Positions 33,795-43,624 of a stretch of DNA of 64,000 bases are shown here, piece after piece. The DNA is from Nesterenkonia xinjiangensis. Lineage in GTDB: Bacteria; Actinomycetota; Actinomycetes; Actinomycetales; Micrococcaceae. The position numbers and the translations under genes were made by a program. The notes under the pieces were generated by a model, which was not told the origin of the DNA, ran no database searches, and saw only the letters and a program-made list of their open reading frames with translations. The number at the start of each line of letters is the position of its first letter. Position 1 is the first letter of the stretch. The stretch lies in contig NZ_JACCFY010000001.1 in NCBI RefSeq assembly GCF_013410745.1, positions 806,001 through 870,000 of the forward strand, read 5' to 3'.

Positions 33795-34688
33795 ATGCCC
33801 GACCATGTTGATGTGGCCATGACCGAGATCTTCCGCATGACGGCGTTCAGCGATCACCCCGACGGGGGCAACCCCGCCGGCGTCGTGTTGGAGGGGGCTG
33901 GTCTCACCGATGCCGAGATGCTGCACCTGGCAGCCGAGGTCGGCTTCTCCGAGACCGCTTTCGTCCTCTCCGGTCCGGACAGCGACGGCGCCGCACGGCT
34001 GCGCTTCTTCTCGCCGCTGGCCGAAGTCCCCTTCTGCGGGCATGCCACGGTGGCCACGGCGGTGCTGCTGGCAGAACGCACCGGTCAGGATCGTTTCTCC
34101 TTCGACACTCCGGCAGGGGAGATCAGTCTCCGCACCAGGACGGCAGACGGGGTCACCCATGCCTCGTTCACGAGCGTGGAGCCGTGGGTGCGGGAGCTGG
34201 AGCACCAGACCCTCACCGACCTCCTGAGTCTGCTGGGCATCCACCGCGAGGATCTCGACCCGCGGCTGCCTCCGCGGGAGTCCTTCGCGGGCAACCCGCA
34301 CCCGGTGCTGGCGGTCCGTGACGCCGAGGTCTTCGACAGCTTCGACGTCGACCCCCAGGCCGTGCGGCGCCTCATGGACGCCCAGGGTTGGACCGGGACC
34401 GTGACGGTGGTCCACAGGATGGCCCCCACCCCGGGGTCCGAGCCGCCCGGCCCGTTGACCTTCGAGGCACGGAACATCTTCCCGGTCGGAGAGATCACCG
34501 AGGATCCGGCCACCGGTTCGGCAGCGGCCTCCGTGGGCGCCTGGCTGCGTTCACTCGGAGCGGTGAGCCCACCGGAGCAGGTGGTGATCCACCAGGGCCG
34601 CCATGTGGGCCGGCCGAGCGTGCTGCTCGGGCACGTGCCGGAGGCCGGCGGCATCACGGTCACCGGTACCGCGACGCTGATCCGCTGA
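33795..34688 (+). CDS. PhzF family isomerase/epimerase
   Basis: The 297-residue protein has two similar halves of the diaminopimelate-epimerase fold. The first contains TAFSDHPDGGNPAGVVLE and the catalytic Glu in VGFSETAFV; the second has ARNIFPVGEITEDPATGSAAASVG (GDPATGSA-type motif). GGAGGG is 9 bases before the ATG at 33795; an alternative ATG at 33819 is closer to the fold start. PhzF proteins isomerise small metabolites, but the substrate is unknown. It is a lone plus-strand gene splitting the tsaE and tsaB operons. Confidence 0.88.
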   Translation: MPDHVDVAMTEIFRMTAFSDHPDGGNPAGVVLEGAGLTDAEMLHLAAEVGFSETAFVLSGPDSDGAARLRFFSPLAEVPFCGHATVATAVLLAERTGQDRFSFDTPAGEISLRTRTADGVTHASFTSVEPWVRELEHQTLTDLLSLLGIHREDLDPRLPPRESFAGNPHPVLAVRDAEVFDSFDVDPQAVRRLMDAQGWTGTVTVVHRMAPTPGSEPPGPLTFEARNIFPVGEITEDPATGSAAASVGAWLRSLGAVSPPEQVVIHQGRHVGRPSVLLGHVPEAGGITVTGTATLIR

Positions 34689-34732
34689 ACTGCTGAACCC
34701 GAAGAGCGCGAAGGACGCAGCTGGAGCCGGGC

Positions 34733-35335
34733 TCAGCGGCGGAGGTCCGGCGGGGTCGACCACCGCGGGCCGTACCCGCGCACCACCGCGTGGCGGGCGG
34801 CGCCTCGCACGTCCTCCTCGGTCTCTGAGAAGTCGGTGATGATCTCCGCGTCGCCTTCCCCTGAGCCCTCGGACTCCGGGGTCACCAGCTCCAGATCCAG
34901 CCAGGAGCCGGACTCACTCACCAGCGCGGGCTCGGCCAGGTTCCGCCCCCACTCGACCACGGTGACCGACTCTCGCAGGGTGGCGGCGATGTCGAGGTCC
35001 TCGAAGCCGGCGGCGTCGGTGCGGTAGGCGTCCACGTGGACGAGATCGACGTCGGCAGGCCCTGCCCCGCGGTGGATCCGGCTCAGCACGAACGTCGGCG
35101 AGCTGATCTGCCCCTCCACTCCGAGTCCGGCGGCCAACGACTGGGTGAAGGTCGTCTTGCCCGCGCCGAGCCCTCCGGTGAGGATCAGCAGATCCCCGGC
35201 TCGCAGGCTCTTCGCGAGGACTCGTCCCAGCGCGGCGGTGTCGTCCAGGTCCTGCAGCTCGAGCCGACGTGTCCAGGCCTCTCCCGGAACCGGCGCGGGA
35301 ACCCCATCCGCACCCCCGGGCGCGGCGCCGCTCAT
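34733..35335 (-). CDS. tsaE: tRNA t6A synthesis ATPase TsaE
   Basis: TsaE is the small P-loop ATPase that drives the TsaB-TsaD cycle. The 200-residue protein has Walker A GGLGAGKTTF near 55, SSPTFVLSRIH after it, and VEWGRNL near 130. The C-terminal 50 residues after ELVTP are extra: acidic, then basic and probably disordered. The ATG overlaps the alr stop (ATGA). Confidence 0.93.
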   Translation of the reverse strand: MSGAAPGGADGVPAPVPGEAWTRRLELQDLDDTAALGRVLAKSLRAGDLLILTGGLGAGKTTFTQSLAAGLGVEGQISSPTFVLSRIHRGAGPADVDLVHVDAYRTDAAGFEDLDIAATLRESVTVVEWGRNLAEPALVSESGSWLDLELVTPESEGSGEGDAEIITDFSETEEDVRGAARHAVVRGYGPRWSTPPDLRR

Positions 35336-36612
35336 GGACTGTCCTCCTCCAGGCTCCCGGCACCGGGCAGCCCGACGACGGCGTCAGCCGTCCTGCCGGC
35401 CTTGGCCTGACCCGGTTCCGCCGCGGAGGCGGGCCCGGAAGAGTCGGCCACCAGTCGGGGCACACGCCCGCCGATGCGGGTGATGATCTCGTAGTTGATG
35501 GTCTGTGCCGCCCGCCCCCAGTCGGCGGCGGAGATCCCGGAGTCCCCGCCGAAGAGGACCACCTCGTCGCCCACCTGCACCTCGGTGTCCGGGTCACCCA
35601 GGTCCACCACGAACTGGTCCATGGCGACCCGCCCCACCGATTGATAGGTCCGCCCGGAGATCTGCACCGGGGCGTGCACCGCGATCCTCGGCACTCCGTC
35701 GCCGTAGCCCAGCGGGATCAGCGCCAAGGCGGTGGGGCGGTCCACCCGGTGGGTCAGCCCGTAGCTGATGCCCTGCCCGGAGGGCACACGTTTGACGTTG
35801 GCGACCCTGGTGCGCAGCTCCATGGCCGGGCGCAGTCCCAGGTCCTCGGCGGTGCGGTCCGCGAAGGGACTCTGCCCGTAGACGCCGACGCCCACTCGCA
35901 CCATGTCGAAGTGCGCGTCGGGGCGGGAGAACGCGGCCGGGGTGTTGGCCACATGGCGCAGCGAGACGCTCAGGCCCGCCTCCTCGGCGACCTTCAGCGC
36001 CGCCTGGTAGACCTCCAGCTGCTCGTCAGTCTCCCGCCGGTCGGGCTCATCGGCCACCGCCAGGTGGGTGAAGATCCCCACCACGGACAACAGCCCGCGA
36101 TCCTGATGCTCGGCGGCGCGGGCCACCAGCTCCGGCCACTCGGCCACGGTGCACCCGTTGCGGCCGAGCCCGGTGTCGATCTTCAGGTGCACATGGGCCG
36201 GGGTCTGCAGCGCCGACGCCGCGGCGGCGACCTCCTCGAGCTCCCAGCCGGAGATGCCGATGTCGATGTTCTGGGTGATCGCCTCGGCGAAATCGGTCTG
36301 CGAGGTGTGCAGCCAGGCCAGCACCGGGACCTCGATCCCGGCCTCACGCAGCGCCAGCGCCTCGGTGACATGGGCGACGCCGATCCAGTCGGCACCTGCC
36401 TCGACGGCGGCCCGCGCCGCGGTCACCGCGCCGTGGCCGTAGCCGTCGGCCTTGACTGCCACCATGAGTTTGGCGGGGCTGACATAGGAGGCGATGGTCT
36501 CCACATTGTGACGGATGGCGGCGGGATCGATGATCGCCGCGCGTTCGAAGCCGTCGGGAAGACCCCGCAGCGGTGCGGGCACGCGACCATGCGTGCCGGG
36601 GGTGGACATCAT
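35332..36612 (-). CDS. alr: Alanine racemase
   Basis: Alr makes D-alanine for peptidoglycan. The PLP lysine is K54 in VAVKADGYGHG, and the second-domain catalytic Tyr is in GISYGLTH. The 426-residue length exceeds the family's usual 370-390 because of an N-terminal 20-residue lead and a 40-residue Ala/Gly/Glu-rich tail. The first of two adjacent ATGs at 36612 is used. It is followed by overlapping tsaE. Confidence 0.94.
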   Translation of the reverse strand: MMSTPGTHGRVPAPLRGLPDGFERAAIIDPAAIRHNVETIASYVSPAKLMVAVKADGYGHGAVTAARAAVEAGADWIGVAHVTEALALREAGIEVPVLAWLHTSQTDFAEAITQNIDIGISGWELEEVAAAASALQTPAHVHLKIDTGLGRNGCTVAEWPELVARAAEHQDRGLLSVVGIFTHLAVADEPDRRETDEQLEVYQAALKVAEEAGLSVSLRHVANTPAAFSRPDAHFDMVRVGVGVYGQSPFADRTAEDLGLRPAMELRTRVANVKRVPSGQGISYGLTHRVDRPTALALIPLGYGDGVPRIAVHAPVQISGRTYQSVGRVAMDQFVVDLGDPDTEVQVGDEVVLFGGDSGISAADWGRAAQTINYEIITRIGGRVPRLVADSSGPASAAEPGQAKAGRTADAVVGLPGAGSLEEDSP

Positions 36613-36653
36613 GACATCCACTCTACGCGGAGCCGGTGACCTGACCGGGGCGC

Positions 36654-37070
36654 TCAGCGCATCTTGTCGGACAGCCAGCTTCCCCAGCCGACGGCGGCAC
36701 CCAGCAGCAGGATCCAGGCCACCTGCAGCACCGGGCTCAGGGGCGCCCAGAGCAGGGCGAAGGTCACCACCGCACCCACTCCGGCCGCAGCGACGCCGGC
36801 GGTGACGGCGGTGCCCATCGGAGTGGTCGCCGACATCCACCGGGAGAGCATCCCCAGTCCGGCCCCGAGGAGCCCCGCGACCAGGCTGATCGGGGTCAGC
36901 AGCCGCAGATAGGCGGCCATCGCCAGCAGCGTCTCGTCTCCGGCGATGAACCCGGTCATCAGGTCCACCGGCACGGCCACGATGACGATGAGCGCGACGG
37001 CGGTCAGCGAGCCGAGGACGCAGAAGATCAGGCGGGCGATCGGCCGCACGGGCGGGACGGTGGAAGTCAT
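36654..37070 (-). CDS. Small four-helix membrane protein, hypothetical
   Basis: This 138-residue protein has four hydrophobic segments (about 12-35, 48-68, 82-103 and 112-130) and ends WGSWLSDKMR. No family is recognised. The ATG at 37070 has GAGGATG upstream. It lies between nnrD and alr in the same direction, 32 bases after nnrD, so it is probably part of that operon. Confidence 0.7.
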   Translation of the reverse strand: MTSTVPPVRPIARLIFCVLGSLTAVALIVIVAVPVDLMTGFIAGDETLLAMAAYLRLLTPISLVAGLLGAGLGMLSRWMSATTPMGTAVTAGVAAAGVGAVVTFALLWAPLSPVLQVAWILLLGAAVGWGSWLSDKMR

Positions 37071-37102
37071 GGCAGGTTCATCCTCGCAGATAATGGCCCG
37101 CG

Positions 37103-38635
37103 TCAGCGGGTCGGTCCGACGGCCGAGAGCAGCTCCCCGGCGCCGAAGGCCCCACAGGCGTAGGGGTCGAGTCGTTTGGCCGCCTCGGCGTGCAGCCGCA
37201 CGCCCAGCGCCGCCGTGCGCCACATCGGGGCCGTGGGATCCACTGCGGCGAGGGCCCCGATGATGCCGGTGAGCACGTCGCCGGAGCCGGCGGTGGCCAG
37301 GCCCGGGGCGTGGACCCGATGCACCACGGTCGGTCCACCGGGTGCGGCGATCACCGTGGAGGGCCCCTTCAGCAGCACGGTCACGTTGAGCCGGGAGGCC
37401 AGCTGCTCCACCGCACTGGCCGGGTCCCGGTCCAGCACCTCGACGAGCTCCTCGTGGCCGGTGTTGACCATGACCCGGCGGAGCTCCCCGGCGTGCGGTG
37501 TCAGCAGCACGTTGGGACCCAGGTCCTCGTCGGCGAAGTACTCCTCGTCCAGGTTCGCCAGGGCCGAGGCGTCGATCACGCAGGGGTGCTCCTTGCCCGC
37601 CCATTCCACCGCGCGGCCCATCGCCGCGATCTGGAAGACGTCGCGGGAAATGCCCGGGCCGATCGCCGTCGCGGAGGCACGCTCCAGCACTGCAGCGGAC
37701 TTCCCGGAGGTGGTGACCACCTCCGGCATCATGATGCTCAGCCGTTCCCGGACCTCTTCGGGCGCCTGCAGGGTGACCATGCCGACCCCCGAGGTCACCG
37801 CCGCCGTGGCGGTCAGCTGCGCGGCTCCGGGGTACTGCACGGAGCCGGCGATCACATGCAGCACGCCGCGGGAGTACTTGTGGTCCCGCGGGGAGACCCG
37901 GGGCCGGGAGAGCGGCTCGGGGGCGTCCGGGGCGTCGGGGGTGGTGGCGCGCAGCCGTTCGTCGCCCACCAGCCAGCGGGCAGGGGTGGGCAGGTGCTCG
38001 CCCAGGCCGATGTCGACGGCGCGGATCTGTCCGGCGGCATGGGAGCCCTCCCCCAGCGCAAGCCCTGACTTGATCCCGCCGAAGGTGACGGTCATGTCCG
38101 CATCGATTACGTCACCGGCCACCGCGCCGGTCTCCACGTCCACTCCGGAGGGGATGTCGCAGGCGATCACCTGGGTGGACTCGTCGGCGAGGACCTCCCC
38201 GAGCCCGGGGATGTGCGGCATCTCGAAGCCCACCCGGGAGCCGGTGCCGATGATCGCGTCGATCAGCGCATCGGTCCCAGTGTCGACGACGTCCACGAGC
38301 TTCCCGCCGGCGGCCAGGAACGTCGCCAGTCCGGCCTCATGGGCACGGTCGCGCATCAGCACCGCATGCGTCTCCACCCCGCGGCGCCGCAGCATCGCCA
38401 GGGCGTAGAGGCCGTCACCGCCGTTGTTGCCGGAGCCGATGAGCCCGGTGACCTTGGCCCCGTACACGGAGCCGCGGACGGAGCGCAGACGCTCCAGCAC
38501 CACCTGGGCGAGCCCGTAGGCGGCTCGGCGCATCAACGTCTCGCGGTGTCCTGCCTCCAGCAGCGGAGCCTCCGCCTCGCGGATCTGTCGTCCGGAGTAG
38601 AGCGGGATCAGCGGAATCCGTGCGGGTGCACCCAT
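37103..38635 (-). CDS. nnrD: Bifunctional NAD(P)HX epimerase/dehydratase
   Basis: The 510-residue enzyme repairs hydrated NAD(P)H. The N-terminal YjeF-type epimerase domain (1-235) has GLIGSGNNGGDGLYALAML near 66 and CDIPSGVDVETG near 140. The C-terminal ribokinase-like dehydratase (240-510) has LTPHAGELRRV, LLKGPSTVIAAPGG and the ATP/ADP loop GLATAGSGDVLTGIIGAL near 455 (in two parts). It starts three bases after the acpS stop. Standard actinobacterial neighbour of acpS and alr. Confidence 0.94.
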   Translation of the reverse strand: MGAPARIPLIPLYSGRQIREAEAPLLEAGHRETLMRRAAYGLAQVVLERLRSVRGSVYGAKVTGLIGSGNNGGDGLYALAMLRRRGVETHAVLMRDRAHEAGLATFLAAGGKLVDVVDTGTDALIDAIIGTGSRVGFEMPHIPGLGEVLADESTQVIACDIPSGVDVETGAVAGDVIDADMTVTFGGIKSGLALGEGSHAAGQIRAVDIGLGEHLPTPARWLVGDERLRATTPDAPDAPEPLSRPRVSPRDHKYSRGVLHVIAGSVQYPGAAQLTATAAVTSGVGMVTLQAPEEVRERLSIMMPEVVTTSGKSAAVLERASATAIGPGISRDVFQIAAMGRAVEWAGKEHPCVIDASALANLDEEYFADEDLGPNVLLTPHAGELRRVMVNTGHEELVEVLDRDPASAVEQLASRLNVTVLLKGPSTVIAAPGGPTVVHRVHAPGLATAGSGDVLTGIIGALAAVDPTAPMWRTAALGVRLHAEAAKRLDPYACGAFGAGELLSAVGPTR

Positions 38636-38638
38636 GGG

Positions 38639-38995
38639 TCAGCCCTTCCCCTCGGCCACTACCATGGCGGTGGCGACGTCGCCGTCGTGGGACAGCGAGA
38701 GGTGCCAGCGCACGACGCCGCGCGCCCGCGCGACCTCAGCGACTGTTCCGGTGACCTCCACCTGGGGGGCACCGCGGGAGTCGAGCACCACCTGGCAGTC
38801 CTGCCAGTTCATCCCGGCAGGGGCGCCCAGGGCCTTGGCCACCGCCTCCTTGGCGGCGAAACGGGCTGCCAGCGAGCGCACCGTCAGCGGGCGCTCCGCC
38901 GGGACGAAGAGCCGCTCCCGCAGGGCGGGAGCCTTCTTCAGCTGCTGGGTGAAGCGCGTGACGAGCACGACGTCCACACCGATCCCGACGATCAC
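38639..38995 (-). CDS. acpS: Holo-[acyl-carrier-protein] synthase
   Basis: AcpS transfers 4'-phosphopantetheine from CoA to acyl carrier protein. The 118-residue protein starts with [14 protein letters not shown] (metal-binding Asp8) and has [14 protein letters not shown] with the second metal ligand Glu, and [15 protein letters not shown] at the end. The GTG at 38995 has AAGGAGGA 6 bases upstream. Confidence 0.94.
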   Translation of the reverse strand: MIVGIGVDVVLVTRFTQQLKKAPALRERLFVPAERPLTVRSLAARFAAKEAVAKALGAPAGMNWQDCQVVLDSRGAPQVEVTGTVAEVARARGVVRWHLSLSHDGDVATAMVVAEGKG

Positions 38996-39064
38996 GGCAG
39001 GTCCTCCTTCAGCGGGTGTTCGGGGCGAGGACCGCCGCGCCCGGCTCGCACCGGACACAGCGGC

Positions 39065-40936
39065 TCATTCGACGGTGACGGACTTGGCGAGGTTGCGCGG
39101 CTGGTCGACGTCGAACCCCTTCTCCGAGGCCAGCGCGCAGGCGAAGATCTGCAGCGGGACAGTGGTCAGCAGCGGCATCAGCAGCGGCTGCGTCTCCGGG
39201 ACGCGGAACACCGACTCGGAGAACTGCCGCACCGAGTCGTCGCCCTCTTCGGCCACGGTGATGGTCTTCGCACCCCGGGCGCGGACCTCCTGGATGTTGG
39301 AGACCACCTTGGAGTGCAGCGAGTCGCGGCCGCGCGGGGACGGGACCACCACGAAGACCGGCTGGCCCTCGTCGATCAGCGCGATGGGGCCGTGCTTGAG
39401 CTCACCGGCGGCGAAGCCCTCGGCGTGGATGTAGGCCAGCTCCTTGAGCTTGAGCGCACCCTCCATGGCCACGGGATAGCCGACGTGGCGTCCCAGGAAG
39501 AGCACCGAGGGGGTGTCCTTCATGTCCCGGGCGAGCTGCTTGATCTGCTCGGAGCCGTCCAGGATCGTCTGGATCTTGCCGGGGATCTTGTGCAGGTCGG
39601 CCAGGATGTCGGAGATCTGGCCCTGGAACAGCTGACCGCGCAGCTGGGCGAGGTAGAGGCCCAGCAGGTAGGCCGCGGCGATCATCGCCAGGAAGGCCTT
39701 GGTGGAGGCCACCGCGATCTCCGGGCCGGCATGCAGGTAGAGCACGGCGTCGGACTCGCGGGGGATGGTCGCCCCGTTGGTGTTGCAGATGGACAGCGTG
39801 CGGGCGCCCTGCTCCTTGGCATAGCGGACCGCCATCAGGGTGTCCATGGTCTCCCCGGACTGGGAGATGGAGACCACCAGCGTGGTCTCGTCGATGATCG
39901 GGTCCCGGTAGCGGAACTCGTGGGCCAGCTCCACCTCCACGGGGATGCGGCACCAGTGCTCGATCGCGTACTTGGCCACGGTGCCGGCGTAGGCGGCCGT
40001 GCCGCAGGCCAGCACGATGATCTTCTGGACGTCCTTGAGCTCCTGCGGATCGATGCGCAGCTCGTCCAGGGTGAGACGGCCCTCGGCGTCGGTGCGGCCC
40101 AGCAGGGTGTCCTCGACCGCCTTGGGCTGCTCGTTGATCTCCTTCTCCATGAAGGTGTCGTAGCCGCCCTTCTCCGCGGCGGCGGCGTCCCAGTCCACGC
40201 GGAACCGCTTGCCCTCGGCCGGTGTGCCGTCGAAGCCGATGATGGCGACCGCGTCGGAGGTGATGGTGACGATCTGGTCCTGCTCGAGCTCCACGGCGTC
40301 GCGGGTGAAGTCGATGAAGCCGGAGACGTCGGAGCCCAGGAAGTTCTCTCCCTCGCCCAGGCCGACCACCAGCGGCGAGTTGCGGCGGGCGGCGACCACC
40401 CGGTCCGGCTGGTCGGCGTGCACCGCCAGCAGGGTGAAGGCGCCGTCGAGCTCCTGGCAGGCCAGGCGCATGGCCTCGGTGAGGTCACCGGCGGCGTCGC
40501 CTGCGAAGTGCCGGCCGATCAGCTGGGCGGCCACCTCGGTGTCGGTCTGCGAGTCGAAGGTGCATCCGTCGGCGAGGAGGCGCTCCTTGAGCTCGGCGAA
40601 GTTCTCGATGATGCCGTTGTGGATGACGGCGAGCCTGCCCTCGTCCCCCAGGTGCGGGTGGGCGTTCTGATCAGTGGGGCCGCCGTGGGTGGCCCAACGG
40701 GTGTGCCCGATGCCCAGGGTCGCAGGCGTGAGCGGCGCGGTCTCGATCTCCGTGACGAGGTTGGCCAGCTTGCCGGCCTTCTTGCGCGCCTCGACGGCTC
40801 CCCCGGCGATGGTCGCGACGCCGGCGGAGTCGTACCCGCGGTACTCCAGGCGGCGAAGCCCCTCGAGGAGCACGTCGAGTGCGTTGTGTCCAGCAGTCTT
40901 CTCAGGCAGGCCGATGTAGCCGACGATTCCACACAT
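39065..40936 (-). CDS. glmS: Glutamine-fructose-6-phosphate aminotransferase (isomerising)
   Basis: GlmS makes glucosamine-6-phosphate for cell-wall synthesis. The N-terminal glutaminase starts MCGIVGYIG, so Cys is exposed after Met removal. Two SIS sugar-isomerase domains follow at about 300-440 and 475-615, with [10 protein letters not shown] near 360 and the C-terminal NLAKSVTVE. The 623 residues match the family. No glmS ribozyme would be expected in this phylum. There is no obvious ribosome site before the ATG; the frame further upstream is antisense to coaA. Confidence 0.95.
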   Translation of the reverse strand: MCGIVGYIGLPEKTAGHNALDVLLEGLRRLEYRGYDSAGVATIAGGAVEARKKAGKLANLVTEIETAPLTPATLGIGHTRWATHGGPTDQNAHPHLGDEGRLAVIHNGIIENFAELKERLLADGCTFDSQTDTEVAAQLIGRHFAGDAAGDLTEAMRLACQELDGAFTLLAVHADQPDRVVAARRNSPLVVGLGEGENFLGSDVSGFIDFTRDAVELEQDQIVTITSDAVAIIGFDGTPAEGKRFRVDWDAAAAEKGGYDTFMEKEINEQPKAVEDTLLGRTDAEGRLTLDELRIDPQELKDVQKIIVLACGTAAYAGTVAKYAIEHWCRIPVEVELAHEFRYRDPIIDETTLVVSISQSGETMDTLMAVRYAKEQGARTLSICNTNGATIPRESDAVLYLHAGPEIAVASTKAFLAMIAAAYLLGLYLAQLRGQLFQGQISDILADLHKIPGKIQTILDGSEQIKQLARDMKDTPSVLFLGRHVGYPVAMEGALKLKELAYIHAEGFAAGELKHGPIALIDEGQPVFVVVPSPRGRDSLHSKVVSNIQEVRARGAKTITVAEEGDDSVRQFSESVFRVPETQPLLMPLLTTVPLQIFACALASEKGFDVDQPRNLAKSVTVE

Positions 40937-41079
40937 GCGACATAGCGTATCGTGTTCACGTGTCACCGCACTCTGATGAGCATCCGCGCCCCGCGGCTCC
41001 GATCCCGACCGAGCCGCATCCCACAGGCCCTCTTCCGGCCGAGGTCGCGGGCACGGCTCCGTGGGCGGGATCACCCCCG

Positions 41080-42033
41080 ATGGCTGCGGACTCCTCTGAC
41101 CACTATTCGCCCTTCGTGGAGTTGGACCGCCGGGCCTGGTCGCGGCTGGCCGACACGATCGAGCAGCCGCTGAACCAGGAGGACGTCGACCGGCTGCGCG
41201 GCATCGGCGAGCACCTCTCGCTGGACGAGGTGGCCCAGATCTATCTGCCGCTCTCCCGCCTGCTGTCCATCTATGTGGAGTCGGCCGCCCACCTGCGCGC
41301 GGCCACCAACGACTTCCTGGGAGGCAACGCCCGGCGCACCCCGTTCGTCATCGGCGTGGCCGGATCGGTGGCCGTCGGGAAGTCCACGACCGCCCGCGTG
41401 CTCCAGGAGATGCTGCGCCGCTGGCCCTCGACCCCGCGGGTGGAGCTGGTCACCACCGACGGCTTCCTCTATCCCAACGCGGAGCTGCGCCGCCGGGGCC
41501 TCATGGAGCGCAAGGGGTTCCCGGAGGCCTATGACCGGCGCAAGCTGCTGCGCATGGTCTCCGAGGTGAAGTCCGGCAAGCCCGAGGTGCGCGCCCCGTG
41601 GTACTCGCACCTCTACTACGACATCGTCCCGGACAGGGAGGTCGTGATCCGGCGCCCCGACGTGCTGATCGTGGAGGGACTGAACGTGCTGCAGCCCGCC
41701 CGGGTCCGCGCCGACGGCACCACCGGGCTCGCGCTGAGCGACTTCTTCGACTTCTCCATCTACGTGGATGCCAAGCCGCGCCACATCGAGCAGTGGTATG
41801 TGGACCGGTTCATGCGCTGGCGCACCGGCGCCTTCGCGAACCCGGAGAGCTTCTTCCACCAGTACTCCTTCCTCTCCGACGAGGAGGCGGTGCAGCGCGC
41901 CACCGACATCTGGCACCGGATCAACGGCCCGAACCTGCGGGAGAACATCCAGCCCACCCGGTCCCGTGCCCGGCTGGTGATGAGCAAGGACAGCGACCAT
42001 TCCGTCTCCCGCGTCCTGCTGAGAAAGGTGTGA
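41080..42033 (+). CDS. coaA: Type I pantothenate kinase
   Basis: CoaA phosphorylates pantothenate, the first step of CoA synthesis. The 317-residue form from the ATG at 41080 matches the family length and starts [14 protein letters not shown]. Walker A is [12 protein letters not shown] near 90, followed by TTDGFLYPN and the feedback/substrate region YYDIVPD. A GTG at 40960 would add 40 proline-rich residues; a -10-like TATCGT lies 9 bases before it, so a leaderless longer form is possible. Divergent from glmS. Confidence 0.93.
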   Translation: MAADSSDHYSPFVELDRRAWSRLADTIEQPLNQEDVDRLRGIGEHLSLDEVAQIYLPLSRLLSIYVESAAHLRAATNDFLGGNARRTPFVIGVAGSVAVGKSTTARVLQEMLRRWPSTPRVELVTTDGFLYPNAELRRRGLMERKGFPEAYDRRKLLRMVSEVKSGKPEVRAPWYSHLYYDIVPDREVVIRRPDVLIVEGLNVLQPARVRADGTTGLALSDFFDFSIYVDAKPRHIEQWYVDRFMRWRTGAFANPESFFHQYSFLSDEEAVQRATDIWHRINGPNLRENIQPTRSRARLVMSKDSDHSVSRVLLRKV

Positions 42034-42043
42034 CTCGGTCCCC

Positions 42044-43081
42044 GTGAGCCCCAGCTCTCCGACATCTCCGCCATCCGCCCGGCAGCCCACCGGCTCCACC
42101 GCAGGTTCCGGACGCCGACGTCGCCCTTCCGCCGCGGTGATCCGCCGACGTCGACTCCTGGTGGTGGCGCTGCTGCTGGTGCTGCTCGCCGGGCTCGGCT
42201 GGGGCGGCGCACGGCTGGTCGACACGTTCAGCGGAGCAGACCGGGAGCCGGCCTCCGAGCAGGCGGCCGAACAGACGGCCGAGCAGGGAGCCGAGCAGGA
42301 TACCGACGACGGCGAGTCCGAGGCCGCGCCTGCCACGGACGCCGATGCTGACACTGACACTGGCGCTGACACTGGCGCTGACGCCGACACGGACGCCTCG
42401 GGAGGCTCTGAGCCTTCCACCCGGCGGACCGACACCCAGTCCCCCGAGGAGTACTATCCCCGGGTCAGCGACGCGTCCTTCGATCCGGACTCCATCCACG
42501 TGCTGGTCAATCGCCTCAATCCGTTGGAGCCGCTGGACTACCAGCCTGATGATCTGGTCACCCCGGAGGTGCGCTCCGTGCGCGACGGCATGCTGCTACG
42601 TGAGGAGCCCTCTGAGGCGCTGGTGGAGCTGTTCGAGGCCTCGGACGCCGAAGGGCTGCTGCTCACCCTGACCAGCGCCTACCGATCCCACGGCTATCAG
42701 CAGACGCTCTATGACGCGCGCGCCGCCGAGATGGGCGTGGAGGGCGCCGACGAATACACCGCCCGTCCCGGCCATTCGGAGCACCAGACCGGGCTCGCCG
42801 CCGATGTGATCGCCTATGACAACGCTTCGTGCGGGCTCGGCGCCTGCTTCGGGGACACCGCCGAGGGCATCTGGCTGGCAGAGAATGCCCACCGGTTCGG
42901 GTTCATCATCCGCTACCAGGAGGGCAGCGAGGACATCACCGGCTACGCCTACGAGCCCTGGCATCTTCGCTACGTCGGGGTGGAGACTGCGGAGGCCGTC
43001 CACGAGGAGGCGGTGACCCTGGAGGAGTTCTGGGACGAGCCGCCCGCTCCGGAGTATCCCTCGGACGAGGCGGAGGACTGA
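42044..43081 (+). CDS. Membrane-anchored D-alanyl-D-alanine carboxypeptidase, VanY/M15 family
   Basis: This 345-residue protein has a basic N-terminus, one membrane segment at about 39-58, an acidic linker, and a peptidase M15B domain from about 145. Zinc and catalytic motifs are visible: SAYRSHGYQQTLY near 207, RPGHSEHQTGLAADV near 238 (His and Asp ligands) and YEPWHLRYVG near 305 (catalytic Glu, ligand His). It should trim the terminal D-Ala of muropeptides outside the cell. The linker (residues 97-117) is a run of Asp, Ala, Thr and Gly encoded by short tandem repeats. GTG start, 10 bases after coaA. Confidence 0.88.
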   Translation: MSPSSPTSPPSARQPTGSTAGSGRRRRPSAAVIRRRRLLVVALLLVLLAGLGWGGARLVDTFSGADREPASEQAAEQTAEQGAEQDTDDGESEAAPATDADADTDTGADTGADADTDASGGSEPSTRRTDTQSPEEYYPRVSDASFDPDSIHVLVNRLNPLEPLDYQPDDLVTPEVRSVRDGMLLREEPSEALVELFEASDAEGLLLTLTSAYRSHGYQQTLYDARAAEMGVEGADEYTARPGHSEHQTGLAADVIAYDNASCGLGACFGDTAEGIWLAENAHRFGFIIRYQEGSEDITGYAYEPWHLRYVGVETAEAVHEEAVTLEEFWDEPPAPEYPSDEAED

Positions 43082-43197
43082 GCGCCCACCGCGGCTCGGT
43101 GCAGCCTCTGCGCGCTGATGATGTTCTGCGTCACACTCGGCGCGATCAGGTCTGCCCCCGGAAGACAGTCCTGACCTGTCGTGCTTAGAATCAGGCC

Positions 43198-43596
43198 ATG
43201 ATCAAGGGATTCAAAGAGTTCATCCTGCAGGGCAACGTCGTGGACCTCGCCGTCGCCGTCGTCATCGGGACGGCCTTCGCCGCCGTCGTCAACGCGCTGG
43301 TGGAGCACGTGCTCATGCCGCTGATCTCCGCGCTCGTGGGAGCTCCGGACTTCGACAGCTTCGCGGTGGTCTCGCTGAACGGGAACGACATCCTCTTCGG
43401 CGTGCTGCTGACCCAGCTGATCAACTTCCTGCTCATCGCCGCGGCCATCTACGTGGTGGTCGTGGTCCCGATGAACAAGATCATCGAGGCCCGCAAGCGC
43501 CGCCTGGGCCTCGATGACGCCGAGGACGTCGAGGCGGACGTGCAGCTGCTCACCGAGATCCGCGACCTGCTCCAGGCCCAGCAGGCGTCCCGCTGA
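43198..43596 (+). CDS. mscL: Large-conductance mechanosensitive channel MscL
   Basis: MscL is a pentameric emergency valve that opens on hypo-osmotic shock. The 132-residue protein starts with the amphipathic GFKEFILQGNVVDLAVAVVIG, whose second half is the pore helix, and has a second helix at about 68-92 and the C-terminal coiled bundle LLTEIRDLLQAQ. It is a monocistronic gene with its own upstream region. Confidence 0.95.
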   Translation: MIKGFKEFILQGNVVDLAVAVVIGTAFAAVVNALVEHVLMPLISALVGAPDFDSFAVVSLNGNDILFGVLLTQLINFLLIAAAIYVVVVVPMNKIIEARKRRLGLDDAEDVEADVQLLTEIRDLLQAQQASR

Positions 43597-43624
43597 TCCT
43601 CGCAGCACCGCGGGGTGCCGGGAA

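Noticed and set aside
40937-41074. N-terminal extension of GlmS and a glmS ribozyme
   Set aside because: GlmS must start with MCGIVG for its catalytic Cys to be exposed. No ribozyme-like leader is visible.
42330-42396. CRISPR-like short repeats
   Set aside because: The repeats are about 10-12 bases, contiguous and in frame within the carboxypeptidase gene, with no spacers.
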